From contig CALFYR010000355.1 of the NCBI GenBank assembly GCA_937954195.1, positions 1-10,283 on the forward strand: a stretch of 10,283 bases of DNA, read 5' to 3'. A model generated the notes under the pieces. That model worked only from the letters and a program-made list of their open reading frames with translations, did no database searches and was not told the DNA's origin. The position numbers were made by a program, and so were the translations under genes. This DNA comes from an uncultured Dehalococcoidia bacterium. Its GTDB lineage: Bacteria; Chloroflexota; Dehalococcoidia; Tepidiformales; Tepidiformaceae. Of this stretch, positions 1 to 6,648 are shown in pieces (the stretch's first letter is position 1; every line of letters starts with the position of its first letter).

Positions 1-668
1 ACGACGTGGCCTCCGGCGAACGCAACTACGAGTCCGTGCTCAAAGAGTTCTGGCCGGGCTTCAAGACCGAGTTGGATGCCGCCGAAGGCGCTGCCGAAAA
101 GCAGCAGGAAACCACTGACATCCTGTGCGACGTCTGCGGCGAGGCGAACCTGGTCATCAAGTGGGGACGCAACGGCAAGTTCTTCGCCTGCCCGCGCTAT
201 CCCGCCTGCACCAACTCCCTCCCCATGGGCGCCGATGGCCAGCCCGTGAAGGTCGAAGCCCCGAAGGCGATTGCCTACCGCTGCCCGAAAGATGGCGGCG
301 AACTGGTGCAGAAGGCCGGCCCCTACGGCGCCTACGTCGACTGCGTGAACCGGGAAACGGGCGCGTGTGACTTCCGCGGCGGCGTCCCCGTCGGCGTGCC
401 ATGCCCGGAAGAGCCGGAAACCGGCCAGCTGGTTGAGAAGCAAGCGCGGACGGGCAAGCGCGGGACGTTCTACGCCTGCTGGAACTACCCGAACTGCAGC
501 TATACGACCAACACGCTCGAACCGGGCAAGATGGCTCCCGCACGGCCCCCGGCCGAACGCGAAGAGGCGAACAAGAAGCTCCTGGAACGCAGCGCCCGCG
601 GAAAGGCCGCCTTCGCCAAGAGGAAGGCCAACGCCGCGGCCGCCGGCCGTGCCCGCCGCGCGAGCTAG
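1..668 (+). CDS. topA: DNA topoisomerase I, C-terminal part (5' end outside window)
   Basis: This is the tail of type IA DNA topoisomerase I, which relaxes negatively supercoiled DNA behind RNA polymerase. The frame is open from base 3, so the 5' part lies outside the window and the GTG at 6 is not a real start. The first residues (DVASGERNY..VLKEFW) match the end of the topoisomerase core domain. Three zinc-ribbon modules follow. Counting residues from the GTG at base 6, the first has all four cysteines (C41, C44, C62, C68); the second keeps C93, C113 and C121; the third keeps C133, C158 and C164, so the latter two have each lost one cysteine. The protein ends in a Lys/Arg/Ala-rich tail of about 35 residues, probably nucleic-acid binding. 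It stops at TAG 666-668. The catalytic Tyr domain is not in the window. Identification is firm from the ribbon pattern. Confidence 0.93.
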   Translation, partial: DVASGERNYESVLKEFWPGFKTELDAAEGAAEKQQETTDILCDVCGEANLVIKWGRNGKFFACPRYPACTNSLPMGADGQPVKVEAPKAIAYRCPKDGGELVQKAGPYGAYVDCVNRETGACDFRGGVPVGVPCPEEPETGQLVEKQARTGKRGTFYACWNYPNCSYTTNTLEPGKMAPARPPAEREEANKKLLERSARGKAAFAKRKANAAAAGRARRAS

Positions 669-714
669 GGTGCACAGTGCGCTGATCACGCTCCGCAACG
701 CAGCGGGGCACCCT
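667..714 (+). other. Inverted repeat just after topA
   Basis: AGGGTGC at 667-673 can pair with GCACCCT at 708-714, and inside it CGCTG at 680-684 can pair with CAGCG at 701-705. This gives a long, interrupted hairpin starting within the topA stop codon. It could stall or end topA transcription, but no T-run follows, so it is not a typical intrinsic terminator. The rest of the 89-base gap before the next gene holds only that gene's ribosome binding site. Confidence 0.3.
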
Positions 715-757
715 GCCTCTGTGTCATCATGCTCGCAGCCCCGCACAGGAGACGCAT

Positions 758-1195
758 ATGGCACGAATGCTCATCGGCAAGGTCATCCCCAAAGGCTACG
801 CAGCCGTCTTCCCGCTCGATGAGTACTGCCAGCAGAACGTCGAACCGCGTCTCCACGAGCTGATCAAGATCCGCGCGTCGCAGATCAACGGCTGCGCCTA
901 CTGCATCGATATGCATACGCGCGACGCCCGCGCGCTCGGCGAAGAGGAACACCGGATCTACGCGCTCAACGCCTGGCGCGAAACTCCGTTCTTCGACGAG
1001 CGGGAGCGCGCTGTGTTGGCCCTCACAGAATCCGCGACCCGCCTTGGCGAACACGGGGTTCCGTCCGAGGTCTACGATGCCGCCCTGGAGCACCTTGGCG
1101 AGGAGGCCCTGGCGAACGTCATCGTGGCCATCGGCCTGATCAACCTCTGGAATCGCATCGGCGTGACCTGTGGCATGGGCCCGAAGGCCCGGTAG
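758..1195 (+). CDS. AhpD / carboxymuconolactone decarboxylase family protein
   Basis: A 145-residue single-domain protein of the AhpD-like fold. The core motif is complete: E34, then SQINGCAYC with C46 and C49, and H53. This spacing (E, +12 C, +3 C, +4 H) is that of the catalytic proton relay of alkylhydroperoxidase AhpD, so a thiol peroxidase or disulfide reductase role is likely. The family also contains carboxymuconolactone decarboxylases, but those lack the CxxC, which argues against that reaction. The start is supported by AGGAGA at 747-752, five bases before the ATG. No signal peptide or membrane segment is visible, so it should be cytoplasmic. It lies 89 bases after topA and converges with the GMC oxidoreductase. 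The oxidised substrate and the reducing partner cannot be read from the sequence. Confidence 0.88.
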   Translation: MARMLIGKVIPKGYAAVFPLDEYCQQNVEPRLHELIKIRASQINGCAYCIDMHTRDARALGEEEHRIYALNAWRETPFFDERERAVLALTESATRLGEHGVPSEVYDAALEHLGEEALANVIVAIGLINLWNRIGVTCGMGPKAR

Positions 1196-1206
1196 CTCCG
1201 AGCTAC
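1192..1206. repeat. Short perfect inverted repeat spanning two convergent stop codons
   Basis: GTAGCTC (1192-1198) and GAGCTAC (1200-1206) are exact reverse complements around a single C. The left arm holds the TAG of the AhpD-family gene (1193-1195) and the right arm holds the TAG of the GMC gene on the other strand (1203-1205). A one-base loop is too tight for a real RNA hairpin of the full stem, and no T-run follows on either side, so a termination function is only a possibility. Confidence 0.4.
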
Positions 1207-2744
1207 AGCCCGTACAGCTCCCCACCCCGCCGCAACACCCAGTCACCAACCATCTCGCCGATCATGATCGACGTCAGGTTCGTATTCGCCCGGACCACCG
1301 ACGGCATGATCGACGCATCGGCCACCGCCAACCCTTCGAATCCGTGCAGCCGGCCATACTGGTCAACCACAGCCGTCGGATCAGAAGCCGGCCCCATGGG
1401 TACCGTCGCCGATGGGTGGAACCCGCTCGCGGCGAGCTTCTTCAACAAGACGCCGATGCTCTCGTCGGTCAGCTCCCGTTCCGGCGAGGGGAACACCACT
1501 TGTTCGATCAGCTCCGCCAGCGGCCCCGTTTCCACGAACTTCAAGCAGTCACGGAAACAGGCCGTCAGCCGCCGAAGGTCCTCCGGGTCCTCACAGAATC
1601 GCTGCTCCACGATTGGGCCGGCGTGCGGGTCGGCCGACGCCAGCCGCAGGGTGCCCGTACCGTTTGCCTGTTCCAGCACCGCCGCAACGGCGAACGCATT
1701 CAGTGGCCCGCCCCGCGGCGAGAACGAAAACGCCTCGATTTGCAGGTCATTCCGCTGGTCGCTATCGGGCGCCGTGTAGCGCAGGATCGTCTGCACGATC
1801 GGCTGGTCGGCATCGAGGATGGACGGATCCTTGACCGTGCAGGCCACCGCCAACGCCGGGTGGTCGCTCAGCCGAGTCCCCACGCCGCGCACGTCAGCCA
1901 CCGGCTCGATCCCGTGCCGTACCAGTTCCTCTTTGGGCCCGATGCCCGAACGCATCAGGATCGCCGGCGACTGAATCGCGCCGGCCGAAAGCACCACCAG
2001 CTTCCCCCTTGCCGTCTCCACCTGCCCGTCGCGCTCGACCTCGACACCCGCGATCTTCCCGCGGTCGAACAGCAACCGCCGGGTCGTCGTGTTCGGCATG
2101 ATGCGCAGGTTCGGCCGCGCCCTCGCCGAAGCCAGGTAGCCAACCGCCGTCGATATCCTCAGCCGCCCAATCTTGTTCATCGGGTGGGGCCCCGAACCCC
2201 AGCCGTCCGGGTCGTTCGCGTCCTCGCAACGCGGGAATCCGAGTTCGTCGCTCGCCTCCAGCCACGCCTGGTGAACCTTCGTCAGTTCGTCCCACTCGTA
2301 ACGCCGGATGGTGATCGGGCCCGCATCGCCGTGGTATTCCCGGTCGCCAAACTCAATGTCGCGCTCAAGCCGCTTGAAGGCCGGTAGCACCTTCTCCCAC
2401 GCCCACTCGGGGTTCCCTTGCGCCGCCCAGCCGTCGTAATCCTCGGGCATCCCGCGCAGGGCGATGGTCGTGTTCACGGCGCTCGAACCGCCGGTCACCC
2501 GCCCCCGCGGGAACGGCCGCGACGCCCCCAGCGCCGTCGGCTGGTAGCTGAACGACCAGTCGTGGGCCGTGTAGGAGTTGTTGTGGCTGTTCACCAGGTC
2601 GTACGGCAGCTGCGAAGCGTTGCCATAGTCCGGGCCGGCCTCAATCAGCAGCACCGAACGTCTCGGGTCCTCACTCGCCCGCGAAGCAATCACGGCGCCC
2701 GCCGAACCCGCGCCAATCACCACAACATCGAACAATTCGTCCAC
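1203..2744 (-). CDS. GMC family FAD-dependent oxidoreductase (choline dehydrogenase-like)
   Basis: A 513-residue flavoprotein of the glucose-methanol-choline family, which oxidises alcohols (sometimes aldehydes) using FAD. Visible in order: the Rossmann dinucleotide motif GAGSAG at residues 11-16 with the ribose-binding acid E35; GMC signature 1 (RGRVTGGSSAVN, 80-91); GMC signature 2 (LSAGAIQSPAILMRSGIGP) mid-protein; and the C-terminal active-site block with catalytic H443 (FHPSATVPMG) and N489 in ANTNL, the His/Asn pair found in choline-oxidase-like members. The frame is open upstream to 2849, but the start chosen is GTG 2744-2742. AGGAGG stands five bases before it, and the FAD motif then falls at the usual distance from the N terminus. 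There is no signal peptide. It is divergent from the acyl-CoA synthetase genes, which could use the acid its product leads to. The substrate is unknown; a mycofactocin-linked GMC enzyme is another possibility, but no mycofactocin gene is present here. Confidence 0.93.
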   Translation of the reverse strand: MDELFDVVVIGAGSAGAVIASRASEDPRRSVLLIEAGPDYGNASQLPYDLVNSHNNSYTAHDWSFSYQPTALGASRPFPRGRVTGGSSAVNTTIALRGMPEDYDGWAAQGNPEWAWEKVLPAFKRLERDIEFGDREYHGDAGPITIRRYEWDELTKVHQAWLEASDELGFPRCEDANDPDGWGSGPHPMNKIGRLRISTAVGYLASARARPNLRIMPNTTTRRLLFDRGKIAGVEVERDGQVETARGKLVVLSAGAIQSPAILMRSGIGPKEELVRHGIEPVADVRGVGTRLSDHPALAVACTVKDPSILDADQPIVQTILRYTAPDSDQRNDLQIEAFSFSPRGGPLNAFAVAAVLEQANGTGTLRLASADPHAGPIVEQRFCEDPEDLRRLTACFRDCLKFVETGPLAELIEQVVFPSPERELTDESIGVLLKKLAASGFHPSATVPMGPASDPTAVVDQYGRLHGFEGLAVADASIMPSVVRANTNLTSIMIGEMVGDWVLRRGGELYGL

Positions 2745-2852
2745 AGCTACCTCCTGCGCGCCCAAATCTACGTGGCTGCCGGGTGCTGTGCACGACACTC
2801 CCCCGCTCCTCCCGTACAATCCCGCCACACCATCCTCTCCACGAGGCAATTC
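2745..2852. promoter_or_regulatory. Divergent promoter region, GMC gene / acyl-CoA synthetase
   Basis: This 108-base gap separates two divergent transcription units. Rightward, ACGACA (2792-2797), a 17-base spacer and TACAAT (2815-2820) make a credible sigma-70-type promoter about 30 bases before the beta-subunit ATG. Leftward, TAGATT (reverse strand of 2765-2770) is a weaker -10 candidate with no good -35, placing a start just before the GMC ribosome binding site. The dyad at 2783-2798 lies between the two. Confidence 0.5.
2783..2798. promoter_or_regulatory. Operator-like 16-base dyad
   Basis: GTGCTGTGCACGACAC reads as an imperfect palindrome of the form GTGnnGTGCACnnCAC, with 12 of 16 bases symmetric. 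It overlaps the -35 element of the rightward promoter and lies upstream of the leftward -10, which is where a repressor serving both units could bind. The regulator is unknown. The TetR protein encoded at 5044-5676 is a candidate by proximity only. Confidence 0.35.
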
Positions 2853-3551
2853 ATGTCGTTCGAATCAGTCTTGGCGCAGGCTCGCGCCGAAGGCCGCACT
2901 CTGCTCAACGAAGTCGAGGCCAAATCCCTCCTGAAGGAGGCCGGCGTCCCGGTCGCCAACACCACCCTCGCCACCACCCGCGAGGAAGCCCAGGCCCAGG
3001 CCGATGCCGCCGGCTACCCGGTCGTCCTCAAGGTCGTCTCACCTGATATCGCCCACAAGAGCGATGTCGGTGGCGTGAAACTCAACCTCAAGGACCGCGA
3101 TGCCGTCGGCGCTGCCTACGACGAGATCGTCGCGAACTCGAAGAAGGCGGTCGCCAACGCCCGCATCAACGGCGTCGCCGTCCAGCACATGGCCCCCCAG
3201 GGCACCGAAGTCATCGTCGGTATGACCACCGACCCGCAGTTCGGCCCGGTCATGATGTTCGGCCTCGGCGGCATCATGGTCGAAGTCCTGAAGGACGTCT
3301 CCTTCCGGCTCGTCCCGCTCGAAGACAAGGACGCCGACCAGATGATCGATGAAATCAAGGGCCGCCCGGTCCTTGCGGGTGTCCGCGGTCAGCCCCCGGC
3401 GGATGTCGCCGCCCTCAAGCAAGCGATCCTGAAGGTGTCCCAGTTCGTCGAAGCGCACCCGGAGGTCCAGGAACTCGACCTGAACCCGGTCTTCGCCTAT
3501 CCCGATGGCGCGCTCGCTGTTGATGCGCGCATCGTGATTAGCGCCAGCTAG
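2853..3551 (+). CDS. ADP-forming acyl-CoA synthetase, beta (ATP-grasp) subunit
   Basis: A 232-residue protein matching the small ATP-grasp subunit of NDP-forming acetyl/acyl-CoA synthetases, which interconvert acyl-CoA + ADP + phosphate with acid + CoA + ATP. It begins with the helical ATP-grasp entry (LLNEVEAKSLLKEAGVPVA), then VVLKVVSPDIAHKSDVGGV, where H68 most likely corresponds to the phospho-accepting His of the archaeal beta subunit. Next come a glycine-rich stretch (GPVMMFGLGGIMVE), the LAGVRG motif, and the Mg/ATP-binding E-x-D-x-N-P (QELDLNPVF) near the end. The length is what is expected for a free-standing beta subunit; many bacterial versions are fused to alpha instead. The ATG at 2853 has GAGG six bases upstream and lies about 30 bases after the TACAAT element. 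The alpha gene follows after 58 bases. The acyl substrate is not determined. Confidence 0.92.
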   Translation: MSFESVLAQARAEGRTLLNEVEAKSLLKEAGVPVANTTLATTREEAQAQADAAGYPVVLKVVSPDIAHKSDVGGVKLNLKDRDAVGAAYDEIVANSKKAVANARINGVAVQHMAPQGTEVIVGMTTDPQFGPVMMFGLGGIMVEVLKDVSFRLVPLEDKDADQMIDEIKGRPVLAGVRGQPPADVAALKQAILKVSQFVEAHPEVQELDLNPVFAYPDGALAVDARIVISAS

Positions 3552-3609
3552 CCCCGCCCGTTCGCTCCCTTCCGTTCCGCCGTGCCCGCCGCACGAAGCG
3601 AGGTGTGAG

Positions 3610-5028
3610 ATGCCAGTTCCCGGTCACAAGCTCGACCGCATGTTCAACCCGGAGGTCGTCGCCGTCGTCGGTGACAAGGGCCCCAACTACATGTGGCTCC
3701 AGAACAACATGCCGTTCAAAGAAAAGGGCGGCCGCCTCTATTCGGTCCAGCTCGATGAGAAGGAGATTCCCGGCATCGAAGCCCTCGGGATCCAGAACTT
3801 CAAGTCCATGGCGGATATTCCCGAGCCGATCGACTACGCGCTCGTCGCCGTCCCGCGCCAGGTATCGCCCTACGTCCTGAAGGACCTCATCGCCAACAAG
3901 GCGAACGGCGCTGGCTTCTTCACCTCCGGCTTTGCCGAAACCGGCGAAGAACTCGGCGTCCAGCTCCAGGACAAGCTCACCGAAATGGCCCGCGAGGCGA
4001 ACTTCAACCTCGTCGGCCCCAACTGCATGGGCCTCTACCTGCCGAAGTCGGGCGTGCGCTTCAATGCCGACGCTCCCGTCGCCGACGATGGCCGCATCGG
4101 CTTCCTCAGCCAGTCCGGCACGCACGGCATTATGTTCAGCCTGGTGTCCGCGGCGAACGGCCTGCACGTCAGCCGCTGCGCCTCGTTCGGCAACGCCATC
4201 ATCCTGGATGTCTCGGACTACCTCGAATACCTCATGCTCGACGATGAGACCGAAATCATCGGGATGTACGTCGAGGGCGTGAAGAACGGCCGCCGCTTCT
4301 TCGATACCCTCCGCGAAGCCTGCAAGCGCAAGCCCGTCATCGTCTGGAAGGGCGGCCAGACCGAGGCCGGCGCCCGGGCGACCATGTCCCACACGGGTTC
4401 CCTCGCCGCACCCCAGGCCGTCTGGGACGGCATGATGCGCCAGTGCGGCGCCATCACCACCAACAACCTCGATGAAACCATCGACACCATGAAGCTGCTG
4501 CTCAACGCGAAGCCGCCGGCCGGCACCGGCATGGCCCTCCTCGCCCAGACCGGCGGCCAGTCCGTCTCCATCACCGACGCCTTCGCCAAGGCGGGCCTCC
4601 GCGTTCCGCGCTTCAGCGATGACACGTACTCGCAGCTCGGCGAGTTCTTCAACATCGTCGGTGGCAGTTACCAGAACCCGCTCGATATGGCCGGCACCAT
4701 CCAGGGCTCAATGGATACGCTCGACCGAATCCTGCGCATCATCGACGCCGACCCCAACATCGATGCGATGGCCATGGAACTTTCGGCCATGTTCGCCGCT
4801 CGCCAGTGGAAAAAGGTCCAGGACTCACTCGACAAGACGATCGACACGCTGGCCGCTCACATCGAACGCTCGAAGAAGCCGTTCCTCGTGATCCTCCACC
4901 CGGCGCACGAAGCCGAATACGTCGAGAGCATCGCACCAAAATTCCACGCGAAGGGTATTCCGCTCTACCAGAGCTTCGAACGCGCCGCTGCCGCCTACGC
5001 GCGGGTTCTCGCGTACCGGTCACTCTAG
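3610..5028 (+). CDS. ADP-forming acyl-CoA synthetase, alpha (CoA-ligase) subunit
   Basis: A 472-residue partner of the preceding beta subunit. An N-terminal CoA-binding Rossmann-like domain (about 8-145) is followed by two succinyl-CoA-synthetase-like domains. Key motifs are VGPNCMG (135-141), GFLSQSG (164-170), and MSHTGSLA with H261, which aligns with the phosphohistidine of archaeal alpha subunits; further on is LLAQTGGQSV. All catalytic parts are therefore present. The odd part is the first glycine loop: most relatives read VVGAS-x-x-x-x-x-G, whereas this one reads VVGDKGPNYMWLQ, a variant I associate from memory with Chloroflexota-type homologs. The start has GAGG six bases upstream. Order (beta then alpha) and spacing indicate one transcript. 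The gene ends 15 bases from the convergent TetR gene. Acetate, propionate or a branched or aryl acid are all possible substrates. Confidence 0.92.
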   Translation: MPVPGHKLDRMFNPEVVAVVGDKGPNYMWLQNNMPFKEKGGRLYSVQLDEKEIPGIEALGIQNFKSMADIPEPIDYALVAVPRQVSPYVLKDLIANKANGAGFFTSGFAETGEELGVQLQDKLTEMAREANFNLVGPNCMGLYLPKSGVRFNADAPVADDGRIGFLSQSGTHGIMFSLVSAANGLHVSRCASFGNAIILDVSDYLEYLMLDDETEIIGMYVEGVKNGRRFFDTLREACKRKPVIVWKGGQTEAGARATMSHTGSLAAPQAVWDGMMRQCGAITTNNLDETIDTMKLLLNAKPPAGTGMALLAQTGGQSVSITDAFAKAGLRVPRFSDDTYSQLGEFFNIVGGSYQNPLDMAGTIQGSMDTLDRILRIIDADPNIDAMAMELSAMFAARQWKKVQDSLDKTIDTLAAHIERSKKPFLVILHPAHEAEYVESIAPKFHAKGIPLYQSFERAAAAYARVLAYRSL

Positions 5029-5043
5029 GAGTCCGGCCGGAAG

Positions 5044-5676
5044 TCAGGCCGTGGCGGCAACAGCCTCACGGCCGCTCGCCCGGCCGGTCAGGTACGACAT
5101 CAGCATCTCCTCGCACTGGCGGCCCACTTCCTCAATGTCAAAGCTGCCGGGTTCGAGGAGCCACTGCTGCGCGACCCCCATCGTGATCGCCATGTGCCGT
5201 GCCGCCGCCGCGTCGGGATCGATCTCCCGCCGGAACACTCCCTCGGCCTGGCCATCCCGAATGCGCTGAGCCACGAGAGCGCGGCTATTGCGGTAGAACT
5301 CCCGCACCCGCTCCGCCAGCTCCGGGTCCGAGCGTCCGCCAAGCACGAACTGCTGGACCACTTCGTAGGTGAGCGGGTAGTCGCGCACCGCGAGGATTCC
5401 ATTGCGAATCGAAAGCCGCTGACGCTCGACCGTATCGGTCGCGGCGTCCCGCGCCATCGAACCTCCGCGGCGGAATATCTGCTCACAGCGGTCCAGCACA
5501 CCCGCAAGCAGGGCGGCCTTGTCGCCGAAGTGATACGAGACCAGGCCCCGGCTCACATCGGCTTCCTTGCTGATCTCGTCGATGGACGTTTCGTTCCAGC
5601 CTTTGCGCGCGAGCACCCGCAATGTCGCGTCGATAATCTGCTGGCGCCTGACGGCGGTGATGTTTAGGCGTCCCAT
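5044..5676 (-). CDS. TetR/AcrR family transcriptional regulator (BetI-like)
   Basis: A 210-residue one-component regulator. The N-terminal helix-turn-helix is clear (TSIDEISKEADVSRGLVSYHF, residues 30-50, within a typical TetR domain of about 10-58). The remaining helices form the ligand-binding and dimer domain, where no specific ligand can be seen; the general look is BetI-like. The frame is open to 5742, but ATG 5676-5674 is preferred because GGAGAGGG stands four bases upstream and the DNA-binding domain then starts at its usual place. It is the last gene of a leftward run after cysteine desulfurase and the hydrolase, with a 94-base gap in front that could carry its own promoter (TAGATT on the reverse strand at 5733-5738, weak). 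It may control the hydrolase, itself or the divergent GMC/acyl-CoA synthetase pair. None of these is shown. Confidence 0.9.
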   Translation of the reverse strand: MGRLNITAVRRQQIIDATLRVLARKGWNETSIDEISKEADVSRGLVSYHFGDKAALLAGVLDRCEQIFRRGGSMARDAATDTVERQRLSIRNGILAVRDYPLTYEVVQQFVLGGRSDPELAERVREFYRNSRALVAQRIRDGQAEGVFRREIDPDAAAARHMAITMGVAQQWLLEPGSFDIEEVGRQCEEMLMSYLTGRASGREAVAATA

Positions 5677-5770
5677 TACGCCCTCTCCCGGATGCAGGGT
5701 ACGCGCCGTCCCCCTGGTCGCGTCCGGTGCCAAATCTAGCACGCCGGATCAACCTTCGCAGCACTCAACC

Positions 5771-6610
5771 TCAGTTGATCGTTCGTTTTCGCGCGATTTC
5801 CTTACCGTCTTCGATGTCGGCGAAGAACTGCAGCGCTTCCCGCGCGAACGCCTCAGGCTTCAGCGAAGGTATTCCGTGCCCGCAGTTGCTAAACGTCAGA
5901 TACCGTGCCCCGGGCAGCTCCCGCACCATCACTTCACACGCGCTGCGCACATGGTCGTCCTCGCCAATACACACCAGCACCGGCATGGTCAGCCGCTCGG
6001 CTATCACCGGCAGCAGGTTCGGGCGCTCACGCCTCACCCGGGCGGCGCCAAGCCATCCGTCGCGCTTCATCGCCGCGTAGCGCTTGCGAATACCCTCGGC
6101 AAGGAACGGATCGGCCACGTCGGCCGCTGCCCGCTTGCCGACCTCCGCTGTCCCGAACCGATCGACAACATCCTCCAGCTTGGCGAGCCCCTCTTCGCGC
6201 CGCCGATATCCCTCGTCATACTCGGGATGCTCGAACGCCGCCGAGGTGTCGGTCAGCACCAGTCCCGCGACCCGGTCCGGGTTATCCGTCGCGAACTGCA
6301 GGGCGACCATCCCGCCGAAGCTGCATCCCACCATCGCGCACAGGTCGACTCCGAGATGGTCCAGCAGCGCGCCCACGTCCTCTGAGTAAGCCGCCATCGT
6401 GTACGTGTCGAGCTCCGCCGGGGCATCGCTCGCCCCATGGCCGCGCATATCCGGAGCGATGACGCGGTAGTCCGCCGTGAACGCCTCCAGCACCGGGCGC
6501 CACATGCGGTGGTCCGCGGTGAAGCCGTGCAGCAACACCACCGCAGGGGCTTCGGGATCGCCGATGTCATCAAACCAGAGCGTTACACCGTCGTGTTCGA
6601 ATGTGGGCAT
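5771..6610 (-). CDS. Alpha/beta hydrolase
   Basis: A 279-residue alpha/beta-fold hydrolase, probably an esterase or lactonase or a related C-C or ester hydrolase. Visible are the oxyanion motif HGF at 28-30, the MRGHGASD segment at 55-62, the nucleophile elbow GCSFGG with S97, the acid in GEDDHV (D219 most likely), and catalytic H245 in NCGHG. The triad is complete. A cap segment rich in charged residues lies at about 125-200. There is no signal peptide. Two starts are possible: ATG 6610 (used here, beginning MPTFEHDGV, typical of the family) or GTG 6625, five residues longer; neither has a well-placed ribosome binding site. It starts 38 bases after the cysteine desulfurase stop, so co-transcription is likely. 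Members of this family annotated as 3-oxoadipate enol-lactonases look similar, but the substrate cannot be assigned. Confidence 0.88.
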   Translation of the reverse strand: MPTFEHDGVTLWFDDIGDPEAPAVVLLHGFTADHRMWRPVLEAFTADYRVIAPDMRGHGASDAPAELDTYTMAAYSEDVGALLDHLGVDLCAMVGCSFGGMVALQFATDNPDRVAGLVLTDTSAAFEHPEYDEGYRRREEGLAKLEDVVDRFGTAEVGKRAAADVADPFLAEGIRKRYAAMKRDGWLGAARVRRERPNLLPVIAERLTMPVLVCIGEDDHVRSACEVMVRELPGARYLTFSNCGHGIPSLKPEAFAREALQFFADIEDGKEIARKRTIN

Positions 6611-6648
6611 CGAGCGATAAGACACCTCGACGCGCCAAAAGGCAAGGA

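Noticed and set aside
1170..2387. 405-codon open frame on the plus strand opposite the GMC gene
   Set aside because: Arg/Pro/His-rich shadow of a high-GC coding strand; no domain is recognisable, while the opposite strand encodes a complete GMC enzyme.
2745..2849. 35-residue N-terminal extension of the GMC protein
   Set aside because: It would cover the divergent promoter region; GTG 2744 has an ideal ribosome binding site and puts the FAD motif at the usual position.
3538..4392. 284-codon open frame opposite the alpha subunit
   Set aside because: Asp/Val/Glu/Ala-rich antisense shadow without recognisable motifs.
5029..5043. TCCGGCCGGA palindrome (5032-5041) between the alpha subunit and TetR genes as a bidirectional terminator
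   Set aside because: The stem is short, has no loop and is followed by no T-run; GC palindromes of this size are common in such DNA.
5677..5742. 22-residue N-terminal extension of the TetR protein
   Set aside because: ATG 5676 has a strong GGAGAGGG site four bases upstream, and TetR domains normally start close to the N terminus.
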